Shown here: piece after piece, positions 7,062-13,260 of the stretch
Position numbering within the stretch: the stretch's first letter is position 1
Layout of the letters: each line of letters opens with the position of its first letter
Source of the DNA: an uncultured Phascolarctobacterium sp.
GTDB taxonomy: Bacteria; Bacillota; Negativicutes; Acidaminococcales; Acidaminococcaceae
Assembly (NCBI GenBank): GCA_946002345.1
Contig: CAMFZA010000020.1
Coordinates: 1-13,260 of the forward strand
Direction of reading: 5' to 3'
DNA length: 13,260 bases
Position numbers and translations under genes: made by a program
The notes under the pieces: model-generated
What the model saw: only the letters and a program-made list of their open reading frames with translations
What the model was told of the DNA's origin: nothing
Databases searched by the model: none

Positions 7062-7469
7062 ATGAAAAAAATTATTGCAGGCTTAATGGTAGCAGCAGCA
7101 ATGCTGACCTTTGGTTGCAGCGGCCGTAATGCTGCCTTTGGCGTGGTAGATATGAGACAGGTTGAAGCTGAGGCTCAAGTAATCAAGACTACTAAGGAAG
7201 AAGTCAATACCAAGATGAAGGAGCTCAAGGAGCAAATGGACAAGGAAATGGCCGGCAAACAGGGCGAAGAGGCTAGCAAGGTGGTTGAGGATTATTCTGC
7301 CAAGGCTAAGCTGGTACAAAGTGAGGCCCAAAACAAGCTGAAGGCCAGCCTTGATACTGCTCTGAATCAGGTCGCTAAGGATAAGGGCCTGGGTGCTATT
7401 TTGATTAAGGAGGCTGTTCCCCAGGGCGGCACCGATGTTACCAAGGAAGTAATCGAAAAAATGAAATAA
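7062..7469 (+). CDS. Short OmpH/Skp-like protein, probable lipoprotein, third copy
   Basis: This 135-residue protein keeps the OmpH plan: a first strand (AFGVVDMRQVEAEA, about 25-38), charged helices at about 40-110, and an end with KDKGLGAILIKEA followed by GGTDVTKEVIEKM. The N-terminus is a signal sequence with C19 in LTFGC. Residues before the cysteine are not ideal for a lipobox, so lipidation is likely but not certain. It follows the second copy by 20 bases, with GAGGT (7049-7053) eight bases before ATG 7062, and is followed at once by a terminator-like hairpin. The three copies have different lengths and N-termini, which suggests divided roles rather than recent duplication. Confidence 0.88.
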   Translation: MKKIIAGLMVAAAMLTFGCSGRNAAFGVVDMRQVEAEAQVIKTTKEEVNTKMKELKEQMDKEMAGKQGEEASKVVEDYSAKAKLVQSEAQNKLKASLDTALNQVAKDKGLGAILIKEAVPQGGTDVTKEVIEKMK

Positions 7470-7480
7470 GCTGCACCCTG

Positions 7481-7507
7481 AGCGGGCGGTCGGGTCCGTC
7501 CGCTTTT
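7481..7507 (+). terminator. Hairpin terminator after the ompH group
   Basis: AGCGGGCGG (7481-7489) pairs with CCGTCCGCT (7496-7504) as nine pairs, one of them G-T, around a six-base loop, followed by TTTT to 7507. It starts 11 bases after the stop of the third Skp-like gene. The T-run is short, so readthrough into lpxD is likely. Confidence 0.7.
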
Positions 7508-7565
7508 CGTGTACGGTCAAGGGTATTTAGCTGTGACTGTGCTAGGGAGGAGATGGAGGTTTGAA

Positions 7566-8591
7566 ATGGAGAAGAGTGTACAAGAATTAGCTGAATTTTT
7601 ACATGGTACAGTGGAGCATGACAATCCTGCGCTGAAGGTTACCGGTGTAAATGGTCTCGTAGAGGCTGGCCCCACCGATATTTCCTTCGCGGTACCCCCT
7701 CATGTGGAGCATTGCCATTTGAGCAAGGCCGGCGTTATGGTTTTAAGCCCGGCAGATCCGGAGCTGGATGGTCGTCCTGTAATTCGCGTGGAAAATCCTC
7801 GTGCTGCCTTTGCTGCTTTATTGGAGCTGTTCCGTCCTCAGGAAGAGGTGGAGCGTGTTTTGAGCCCCTATGCCTTTGTGTCTAAAAAGGCGAAGATTGG
7901 CAGCAATGTGGCTATTCAGCCCTTTGCTGTGGTAGAGGATGACGCCGAAATAGGTGATGGAACTGTGCTTTATCCCCATGCTTATGTGGGCAAGCGTGTA
8001 AAAATTGGCAAGGACTGCACTCTTTATCCTAACACTACTGTGCGCGAGGATTGCGTGCTGGGTGACAGAGTGATTCTGCAAGCCGGTGCTGTTATTGGTG
8101 GCGATGGCTTTGGCTATATCACCCAAAACGGCAAGCATAGCAAGGTTTTGCAAACTGGCAATGTAGTGTTGCAGGATGATGTGGAAATTGGCTGTAATAC
8201 CTGTATCGATAGAGCAACCGTGGATAGCACCATTGTGGGCAAGGGTACCAAGATTGATAATCTGGTGCATTTGGGTCACAACGATGTTTTAGGCGAAAAC
8301 TGTCTGGTTGTAGCTCACGTTGGTATTTCCGGCAGCGTAACCGTAGGCAATAATGTAACCTTTGCTGGTCAGGTAGGCACTGTTGGCCACATCACCATTG
8401 GTAATAACTGCGTCTTTGGTGGCAAGGCAGGCATCACTAACAATGTACCTGACGGCTCCGTTATGGGTGGCTATCCGGCTATGCCTATGAAGGAATGGCT
8501 GCGTCAGGAGGCCCAGTTGCGCAAGGTTGGCGATATGCTGAAGAAGATTAAAGCCATGGAAAAAGAAATCAAAGAGTTGAAGAATAAGTAG
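7566..8591 (+). CDS. lpxD: LpxD, UDP-3-O-acylglucosamine N-acyltransferase
   Basis: LpxD adds the second 3-hydroxyacyl chain, from acyl-ACP to the 2-amino group of UDP-3-O-acyl-glucosamine, the third step of lipid A synthesis in the cytoplasm. The 341 residues match E. coli LpxD in length. Residues 1-95 are the uridine-binding N-terminal domain. About 100-300 is a left-handed beta-helix of hexapeptide repeats (for example IGSNVA, IGDGTV, IGNNCV). H238 in LGHN matches the E. coli catalytic His239. The last 35 residues form a charged helix (KKIKAMEKEIKELK). GGAGGT at 7555-7560, five bases before ATG 7566, sets the start; GTG 7509 in frame would add 19 unrelated residues and lies just after the terminator hairpin. 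The nearest neighbour downstream is an LpxL-type gene, nine bases away. Confidence 0.96.
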   Translation: MEKSVQELAEFLHGTVEHDNPALKVTGVNGLVEAGPTDISFAVPPHVEHCHLSKAGVMVLSPADPELDGRPVIRVENPRAAFAALLELFRPQEEVERVLSPYAFVSKKAKIGSNVAIQPFAVVEDDAEIGDGTVLYPHAYVGKRVKIGKDCTLYPNTTVREDCVLGDRVILQAGAVIGGDGFGYITQNGKHSKVLQTGNVVLQDDVEIGCNTCIDRATVDSTIVGKGTKIDNLVHLGHNDVLGENCLVVAHVGISGSVTVGNNVTFAGQVGTVGHITIGNNCVFGGKAGITNNVPDGSVMGGYPAMPMKEWLRQEAQLRKVGDMLKKIKAMEKEIKELKNK

Positions 8592-8600
8592 GATTAGTAA

Positions 8601-9491
8601 GTGTTTGGTTATTACGCGATACATTTTTTTAGTAAAATAATGTGCATGCTGCCCCTGTGCTTGCGGAAGCTTTTTGCTAGCTTTGTGGGTAGTGTAGCCG
8701 TGCTGGTGGTGCAGGATTGGCGTCTCAAGATGGCCCAGGCCAATGTTGAGGAGTGCTTGGGCGTGAGCCACGAGCGGGCCAAGCAGATTGCTGAGGATAG
8801 TCTCCGCCGCTTTGGGCGTATGGCTGTGGAGGTGTTGCGCTTTCCCCTGCTGAACAAGGACAACATTAGTAAAAACGTGCATGTGGAGGGCTTGGAGCAT
8901 TTGGAAAAGGCCTATGCCGAGGGCAAGGGCGTTATTATGTGCACAGGCCATTATGGTAACTGGGAGCTTTTGGGAGCAACCGTTGCTCTGCATGGGTACC
9001 CCATGCTATCCATCACCCGCCGGCAGAACAATGCCAACATGGATAAGGCCATCAACGAGTTTCGGCAGATGGTGGGGCAGAAGGTAACCTATAATCGTGG
9101 TGGGCATGAACTGTTGTCCATTAGTCGCATGCTGAAGGAAAAGAATCTTTTGGGTGTTCTGTACGATCAGGATACCAACGATGATGGGGTGGCGGTAAAG
9201 CTATTCGGTAAGCCTTCCATTATTCCTATGGGAGCGGCGGCCCTGTCACGTATGTATGGCTCACCAATTTTGCCCATTTTTTTACATAATAATGATGACT
9301 GGACCTGTACAGCTAAAATTTATCCGCCTCTCTATACTCCTAAAACTAAGGATAAGAAGCAGGATTTTTATGATGTGACCAGTCAATTAGTGGCTATTTT
9401 AGAGCAAGAAATCACCGCCCATCCGGAAATGTGGTTCTGGGTGCACGACCGTTGGAAGGACGGACGTCAGCGGTTTGGTAAGAAAAAATAA
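8601..9491 (+). CDS. LpxL/HtrB-type lipid A acyltransferase
   Basis: This 296-residue membrane-associated enzyme belongs to the family that transfers a secondary acyl chain from ACP to lipid A precursors at the cytoplasmic face. The HxxxxE catalytic motif is H117-YGNW-E122 in TGHYGNWELLG. Later conserved parts are LGVLYDQD (183-191), VKLFGKP (199-205) and the end MWFWVHDRWK. The first 40 residues are hydrophobic and probably bind the membrane. The start is GTG 8601 with AGGA at 8590-8593, seven bases upstream and overlapping the lpxD stop; ATG 8640 would remove the conserved first part. In E. coli the equivalent genes are elsewhere on the chromosome. I cannot tell from sequence whether it acts as LpxL or LpxM. 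Confidence 0.92.
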   Translation: MFGYYAIHFFSKIMCMLPLCLRKLFASFVGSVAVLVVQDWRLKMAQANVEECLGVSHERAKQIAEDSLRRFGRMAVEVLRFPLLNKDNISKNVHVEGLEHLEKAYAEGKGVIMCTGHYGNWELLGATVALHGYPMLSITRRQNNANMDKAINEFRQMVGQKVTYNRGGHELLSISRMLKEKNLLGVLYDQDTNDDGVAVKLFGKPSIIPMGAAALSRMYGSPILPIFLHNNDDWTCTAKIYPPLYTPKTKDKKQDFYDVTSQLVAILEQEITAHPEMWFWVHDRWKDGRQRFGKKK

Positions 9492-9511
9492 ATTGTCGAA
9501 GGAGGATGGAG

Positions 9512-10360
9512 ATGTCTGCAAAAATTCAAGAATGTCAACACACTATTGGGAAAGCAGTGTCTTATTCCGGCATCGGCTTGCATTCCGGCAAGGATGTTTT
9601 GATGACTTTAAAGCCTGCTGCAGCTAACACTGGCGTGACCTTTATTCGTACAGATTTGCCCGGTCAGCCGGAAATAAGGGCTGTGGCTGAAAATGTGAGC
9701 TCCACGGTGAAGGCTACTACCTTGAGTGAAAATGGTGCAGAGGTGTTCACTGTTGAGCATTTGATGGCAGCTATTTCCATGAGTGGTGTGGACAATATCC
9801 GCATTGAAATGTCTTCTCCCGAGCCCCCTGTAACCGATGGTAGCGCCAAGGTATTCAGTGAGCTTTTGGATGAGGCTGGCTTGGTGGAGCAGGAGGCTGA
9901 ACGCAAGGTATATGCTGTGGATAAGGCCTTTTCTGTATATGATGGTGATCGGTATATTGCTGTACTGCCCTATGATGGCTACCGCATTTCCTTTACCTCT
10001 ATCAACAACCATCCTATGCTGGGAACACAATATTTTGATGTGCTCTTGGACAAGGAAAGCTTTAGAAAAGAAATTATGCCGGCCAGAACTGTGGCCTTTA
10101 CCTATGAGTTGGATATGCTGCGCAAAATGGGTTTAGGCTTGGGTGGCTCTTTAGAGAATGTTGTGGTTTTCGATGAGGAGAAAATTCTGTCCGAGCCACG
10201 TTTTGAAGATGAATTGATTCGCCACAAGATTCTTGATGCTATTGGTGATTTGTTTTTACTAGGCCGTATCAAGGCCCATGTTATTGCTGTAAAAACAGGA
10301 CATGCCTTTAATTCTCAAATTGCCAAACAGATTCAAGCCTATAGAACAAAGGAGGAGTAA
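9512..10360 (+). CDS. lpxC: LpxC, UDP-3-O-acyl-N-acetylglucosamine deacetylase
   Basis: LpxC is the zinc enzyme that removes the acetyl group from UDP-3-O-acyl-GlcNAc, the committed step of lipid A synthesis. The zinc ligands are visible: H83 in VEHLMAA, and H238 and D242 in RHKILDAIGD, matching E. coli H79, H238 and D242. The neighbouring E82 is the likely general base, and H264 in GHAFN matches the catalytic His265. The protein has 282 residues, slightly shorter than the E. coli enzyme (305), mainly at the C-terminus. AAGGAGG at 9499-9505 is six bases before ATG 9512 and directly abuts ATG 9506, so 9512 is the better start. It follows the acyltransferase by 20 bases and precedes fabZ by three. 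Confidence 0.97.
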   Translation: MSAKIQECQHTIGKAVSYSGIGLHSGKDVLMTLKPAAANTGVTFIRTDLPGQPEIRAVAENVSSTVKATTLSENGAEVFTVEHLMAAISMSGVDNIRIEMSSPEPPVTDGSAKVFSELLDEAGLVEQEAERKVYAVDKAFSVYDGDRYIAVLPYDGYRISFTSINNHPMLGTQYFDVLLDKESFRKEIMPARTVAFTYELDMLRKMGLGLGGSLENVVVFDEEKILSEPRFEDELIRHKILDAIGDLFLLGRIKAHVIAVKTGHAFNSQIAKQIQAYRTKEE

Positions 10361-10363
10361 ATC

Positions 10364-10807
10364 ATGACCGTATTAGATATCAATGAAATTAAAAAAATTC
10401 TGCCCCATCGTTACCCCATGCTGTTGGTAGACCGCATTTTGGAAATCGAGCCCATGAAGCGTGCTGTGGGCATTAAAAATATCACTGCTAATGAAGTGCA
10501 ATTTTTGGGTCACTTCCCCAATGAGCCCATTATGCCTGGTGTTCTGCTGATTGAGGCTATGGCTCAGGTTGGCGGCGTAGCTATGCTGTATCCTGAAGAA
10601 AACCGGGGTAAGATTGCCGTATTTGCTAAAATTGATAATGTGCGCTTCCGCAAGCAGGTTGTGCCCGGTGACCAGGTAGTGACCACCGCTGAGGTGACCA
10701 AGATTATGCGTGGCAACATGGGCATCATTCACTGCGAAGGTAAGGTTGATGGCAAGGTAGCCTGCGAGTGCGACTGCACCTTTGCTATTATGGATCCCAA
10801 GGAATAA
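10364..10807 (+). CDS. fabZ: FabZ, 3-hydroxyacyl-ACP dehydratase
   Basis: FabZ removes water from 3-hydroxyacyl-ACP in fatty acid elongation, the same substrate pool used by LpxA and LpxD. The 147 residues form a single hot-dog fold domain of normal length. The catalytic pair is H50 in [13 protein letters not shown] and E64 in LIEAMAQ. Its start is three bases after the lpxC stop, and its ribosome site AAAGGAGG (10348-10355) lies inside the lpxC coding end, so the two are probably translationally coupled. The pairing fits a shared control point, since FabZ and LpxA/LpxC activity must be balanced between phospholipid and lipid A supply. A 177-base gap follows before lpxA. Confidence 0.97.
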   Translation: MTVLDINEIKKILPHRYPMLLVDRILEIEPMKRAVGIKNITANEVQFLGHFPNEPIMPGVLLIEAMAQVGGVAMLYPEENRGKIAVFAKIDNVRFRKQVVPGDQVVTTAEVTKIMRGNMGIIHCEGKVDGKVACECDCTFAIMDPKE

Positions 10808-10901
10808 TAGCTAAAATTTTTTCAAATAAGCAGAAATTTGTAGCATAAGCAAGCTAGAGCACTTTATTCAGCTTTAATTAAGCATATTGGCTATATTTGG
10901 C

Positions 10902-10940
10902 TTGCAAAAAAAGCTGTATTAGGATGACTATAGTACTATA
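10902..10940 (+). promoter_or_regulatory. Candidate promoter/operator upstream of lpxA
   Basis: TTGCAAAAAAA (10902-10912) is followed by ACTATAGT (10927-10934), the same pair as at 1718-1749. Positions 10929-10940 also form a perfect 12-base palindrome, TATAGTACTATA. A -35 of TTGCAA with GACTAT 18 bases on is weak by sigma-70 rules. It could be a promoter for a different sigma factor or a repressor site. The 177-base gap (10808-10984) is AT-rich and holds this, the repeat at 10946-10965, and nothing else I can support. Confidence 0.4.
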
Positions 10941-10945
10941 TTCTG

Positions 10946-10965
10946 ATTTAATTGTTTGATTAAAT
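10946..10965. repeat. AT-only inverted repeat just upstream of the lpxA ribosome site
   Basis: ATTTAAT (10946-10952) and ATTAAAT (10959-10965) are perfect inverted copies with a six-base loop. The repeat ends five bases before the GGGGAG ribosome site at 10971-10976. It might be an operator or a weak RNA hairpin that affects lpxA translation. AT-rich DNA makes such repeats by chance fairly often. Confidence 0.35.
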
Positions 10966-10984
10966 TTTATGGGGAGTGAAAGTA

Positions 10985-11788
10985 ATGAGTTCTGTGATAA
11001 TGCCCGAAAGTGGTATTCATGAAACCGCCATTATTCATCCGTCCGCTGTACTTGGTAAGAATGTTTCCGTAGGTCCTTACGCTGTGATCGATGGAGATAC
11101 AGTTATTGGTGACGGTTGTATAATTGGTGCTCATGTAACCATTCATAAATACACAACTATAGGTAAAAATAATCGCTTCTTCCCTGGCTGCTCCATTGGT
11201 GCGCTGCCCCAGGATTTGAAGTTCGTTGGTGAAAAAACCACCACTGTTATCGGTGACGGTGGCACCTTCCGTGAGTGTGTTACTGTTAACCGTGCCTGTG
11301 GTGAGGGCAATGAAACCCGCATTGGTAATAATATTTTGATGATGGCCTACACCCATGTGGCTCACAACTGTACTGTTGGCAATAATGTTATTATGTCCAA
11401 TGTGGCTACCCTGGCAGGTCATGTTATCGTAGAAGATCGTGCTGTTATCGGTGGCTTATCCGCCGTGCATCAGTTCTGCAAGATTGGTCGCAATGTTATG
11501 GTAGGCGGTATGGCTCGCGTAAGCCAGGATATTCCGCCCTTCATGATTGTTGCCGGTGACCCGGCCTTCGTGTCCGGCTTGAATAGTGTGGGCCTCTCCC
11601 GTGCTGGCATGCCGCCAGAGCATCGTAGCGAGCTGAAAAAGGCCTTCCGCATTCTGTATCGTAGTGGCTTGCCCCTGCAGGAGGCCATTGCTACCATGGA
11701 GTCCGACCTGGAAAGCTGCGAGCCGGTAGAGCATCTTCTGCGTTTCCTGCGCAATGTGGAGCGTGGCATTATTCGTACCCGCAAATAA
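10985..11788 (+). CDS. lpxA: LpxA, UDP-N-acetylglucosamine O-acyltransferase
   Basis: LpxA transfers a 3-hydroxyacyl chain from ACP to the 3-OH of UDP-GlcNAc, the first step of lipid A synthesis. The 267 residues match the family (E. coli 262). Residues 1-190 form a left-handed beta-helix of hexapeptide repeats (IGDGCI, IGNNIL, VGNNVI), and the rest is a helical C-terminal domain used for trimer and ACP contacts. H127 in THVAHNC matches catalytic H125 of E. coli, and H162 in HQFC matches H160. G175 in VGGM aligns with E. coli G173, the residue that sets acyl length. GGGGAG at 10971-10976, eight bases before ATG 10985, sets the start; GTG 10976 overlaps that site. lpxI follows 19 bases later. 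Confidence 0.97.
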   Translation: MSSVIMPESGIHETAIIHPSAVLGKNVSVGPYAVIDGDTVIGDGCIIGAHVTIHKYTTIGKNNRFFPGCSIGALPQDLKFVGEKTTTVIGDGGTFRECVTVNRACGEGNETRIGNNILMMAYTHVAHNCTVGNNVIMSNVATLAGHVIVEDRAVIGGLSAVHQFCKIGRNVMVGGMARVSQDIPPFMIVAGDPAFVSGLNSVGLSRAGMPPEHRSELKKAFRILYRSGLPLQEAIATMESDLESCEPVEHLLRFLRNVERGIIRTRK

Positions 11789-11807
11789 TTTTGTGAGGCA
11801 AAGCTAA

Positions 11808-12614
11808 ATGGAAGTTTTAGGCGTATTATCCGGCATTGGTCATTTGCCGGTAGAAGTGGCTCGTTCTGCCAAGAGCTTGGGCTACGAGGTTGTGGCTGTG
11901 GGCCTTGTTCCCGGCATTGATGAGGAACTGCAGCCCAGCGTGGACTATTATTACGACATTAATATAGGCAAAGTAGGCAAGATTATTTCCACCTTGAAAA
12001 AGCACAAGGTCACCAAGGTCACCATGATTGGCAAGGTGACCAAGGAGGTTTTGTACAAGGTGGGCGCGATCGTGCCTGATTTGCGTGCCATCAAAATTTT
12101 GGCCAGTGTGCCCGATCGCAAGGACGATACGATTATGAATGCTATCGTCAAGGAGCTGGAGAGCGAGGGTATTGAGGTTATGGACCAAACCATTCTCATC
12201 AAGCCCTTGCTGCCCGCACCCGGTGTCCTCACAAAGCGTAAGCCTACGGAAGCAGAGCTGGCAGATATGGAATTTGGCTTCGAGATGGCTAAGGCCATTG
12301 GTGGTTTGGATATTGGTCAGACTGTGGTGGTAAAAAATCGTGCTGTTATGGCTGTGGAGGCCATTGAGGGCACCGATGCCTGCATTTTGCGGGGTGGCTA
12401 TCTGGGCAAGGGTGGCGTCATTGTGGCCAAGGCGGCCAAGCCCTCCCAGGATCAGCGCTTTGATATTCCCGGCTTCGGTACCAAGACATTGGAGTCCATG
12501 ATTTATGCCGGTGCTACAGGAATCATCATCGAGGCTGGCAATACCCTCATTGCCGAGCGGGAAAAAGTCATCAAATTGGCTAACGAACACAACATAACCA
12601 TCTTGGTGAAATAA
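11808..12614 (+). CDS. lpxI: LpxI, UDP-2,3-diacylglucosamine pyrophosphatase (DUF1009)
   Basis: LpxI cleaves UDP-2,3-diacylglucosamine to lipid X and UMP, the fourth lipid A step, in bacteria that lack LpxH. The 268 residues match the family. Residues 1-135 form the N-terminal domain (MEVLGVLSGIGHLPVEVA, and IGKVTKEVLYKVG). Residues 136-268 are the catalytic domain, with VMAVEAIEGTDACILRGG (180-197), a conserved block, and RFDIPGFGTKTLE (217-229), where D219 corresponds to the essential aspartate known in Caulobacter LpxI (D225). The ribosome site TGAGG (11794-11798) is nine bases before ATG 11808. It sits between lpxA and lpxB, supplying the enzyme step between LpxD and LpxB. A terminator follows. 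Confidence 0.95.
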   Translation: MEVLGVLSGIGHLPVEVARSAKSLGYEVVAVGLVPGIDEELQPSVDYYYDINIGKVGKIISTLKKHKVTKVTMIGKVTKEVLYKVGAIVPDLRAIKILASVPDRKDDTIMNAIVKELESEGIEVMDQTILIKPLLPAPGVLTKRKPTEAELADMEFGFEMAKAIGGLDIGQTVVVKNRAVMAVEAIEGTDACILRGGYLGKGGVIVAKAAKPSQDQRFDIPGFGTKTLESMIYAGATGIIIEAGNTLIAEREKVIKLANEHNITILVK

Positions 12615-12650
12615 TTTAAGAAAATATTTGGAAAAAATTTCGCAATTCTT

Positions 12651-12681
12651 AGCGGCTGATAGCTTATGTCAGCCGCTTTTT
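12651..12681 (+). terminator. Rho-independent terminator after lpxI
   Basis: AGCGGCTGA (12651-12659) and TCAGCCGCT (12669-12677) form a perfect nine-pair stem with an eight-base loop, followed by a run of five T to 12681. It is 36 bases after the lpxI stop. This is the best terminator in the window. Confidence 0.88.
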
Positions 12682-12682
12682 G

Positions 12683-12691
12683 TGTTATAAT
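12683..12691 (+). promoter_or_regulatory. Extended -10 promoter of lpxB
   Basis: TGTTATAAT (12683-12691) is a perfect extended -10 element, starting two bases after the T-run of the lpxI terminator and 38 bases before lpxB. The -35 position falls inside the terminator stem and loop and matches poorly, which extended -10 promoters tolerate. Inferred from sequence only. Confidence 0.7.
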
Positions 12692-12729
12692 ATACTATGA
12701 AGTATTGTAAGCTTTGATGAGGAGTTATT

Positions 12730-13260
12730 ATGGCAAAGATTCTCATTTCCGCCGGAGAAGCCTCCGGTGATATTCATGCAGCAGCGGTGACTGCTGCCCT
12801 CAAAAGAATAGATAGTACAACGGAAGTTTTCGGCATGGGTGGGGATGAGCTGCGCGCTGCCGGAGGCGAGGTGCTTTTTGATATCAAAGACCATGGTGTC
12901 ATGGGCTTTGTGGAGGTTATCAAAAAGCTGCCCGACCTGTTCAAGCTGCGCCGAGAATTTGCGCGAGTCATGGACGAGCGCAAGCCTGATTGCCTGGTTG
13001 TAGTGGATTACCCCGGCTTTAATATGAAGCTGGCTAAGCTGGCTCATGACAAGGGGATTCCCGTTGTCTCCTACATCGCACCCTCTGCTTGGGCCTGGAA
13101 TAAAGGTCGGGCTAAGAATGTAGCCAAAATTGTGGACAAGGTGGCCTGCATTTTCCCCTTTGAGTACGATGTATATAAGGATACTGGTGCCCCTGTGGAA
13201 TTTGTAGGGCACCCCATAGTGCATATCGTCCATCCTCCCCTGGAGCTAGCTGAGTCCGAA
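12730..13260 (+). CDS. lpxB: LpxB, lipid A disaccharide synthase (N-terminal part, cut by window end)
   Basis: LpxB joins lipid X and UDP-2,3-diacylglucosamine to make the lipid A disaccharide, at the cytoplasmic face of the inner membrane. The visible 177 residues show the family N-terminus: SAGEASGDIHAA (7-18), FGMGGDELRAAG, VDYPGFN, the block APSAWAWNKGRAKN, FPFEYDVY and FVGHP. Full LpxB has about 380 residues, so around half is present, and the frame is open to the window edge. AGGAG at 12720-12724, five bases before ATG 12730, sets the start. It follows lpxI across a terminator and its own promoter, so it probably starts a new transcription unit. Confidence 0.95.
   Translation, partial: MAKILISAGEASGDIHAAAVTAALKRIDSTTEVFGMGGDELRAAGGEVLFDIKDHGVMGFVEVIKKLPDLFKLRREFARVMDERKPDCLVVVDYPGFNMKLAKLAHDKGIPVVSYIAPSAWAWNKGRAKNVAKIVDKVACIFPFEYDVYKDTGAPVEFVGHPIVHIVHPPLELAESE

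Noticed and set aside
7509..7565. In-frame GTG 7509 as the lpxD start
   Set aside because: It lies at the end of the terminator hairpin without a ribosome site, and the added 19 residues are not part of the LpxD N-terminus.
10808..10830. Run of A and T after fabZ as a possible terminator
   Set aside because: There is a T-run (AAAATTTTTT) but no GC-rich stem before it.
11826..12590. A 254-codon open frame on the minus strand inside lpxI
   Set aside because: It is a shadow of the lpxI codon pattern, with His/Asn/Leu-rich sequence and no recognisable domain.
1..13260. tRNA, rRNA, CRISPR arrays, insertion sequences, attachment sites, riboswitches
   Set aside because: I saw no tandem spaced repeats, transposase-like proteins, terminal inverted repeats or tRNA-like folds; nearly all the DNA is taken by envelope genes.

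Overview
The window is a chromosomal outer-membrane biogenesis cluster from a diderm (lipopolysaccharide-making) Firmicute, most likely class Negativicutes. The reasons are the gene content (TamB end, BamA, several OmpH/Skp-like proteins, lipid A pathway genes), LpxI in place of LpxH, strong Firmicute-style Shine-Dalgarno sites (AAGGAGG, GGGAGGT), moderate base composition, and a sigma factor plus lineage-specific genes among the Bam/Tam genes. A Phascolarctobacterium/Acidaminococcaceae-like source is my guess from overall protein style, not something shown. All supported genes lie on the + strand with short gaps. There is no sign of mobile DNA, RNA genes or CRISPR.

Layout. 1-954: C-terminal domain of a TamB-like protein, whose frame is closed by a stop near the left edge, so the gene is split or frameshifted. 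987-1622: a small sigma-70 family factor. 1779-2288: an unrecognised single-pass membrane protein. 2309-4168: BamA with a signal peptide and three POTRA domains. 4197-5465: an unrecognised secreted protein with a beta-rich C-terminus. 5555-7469: three consecutive OmpH/Skp-type proteins, one secreted or anchored and two probably lipoproteins, starting after a very good promoter and ending in a terminator-like hairpin. 7566-12614: lpxD, an LpxL-type acyltransferase, lpxC, fabZ, lpxA and lpxI. 12730 to the right edge: lpxB, cut by the window and preceded by a hairpin terminator and an extended -10 promoter.

How they work together. BamA inserts beta-barrel proteins into the outer membrane, TamB helps move material between the membranes, and the Skp-like proteins hold unfolded outer-membrane proteins in the periplasm. 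LpxA, LpxC, LpxD, LpxI and LpxB make the lipid A disaccharide, FabZ supplies the hydroxyacyl-ACP pool, and the LpxL-like enzyme adds a further acyl chain. The core order bamA-ompH-lpxD-fabZ-lpxA-lpxB is the same as in proteobacteria such as E. coli, with lpxL, lpxC and lpxI added. The least explained parts are the sigma factor with the adjacent single-pass membrane protein, the unknown secreted protein after bamA, the expansion to three Skp-like genes, and a promoter-like motif shared by the two longest intergenic gaps.
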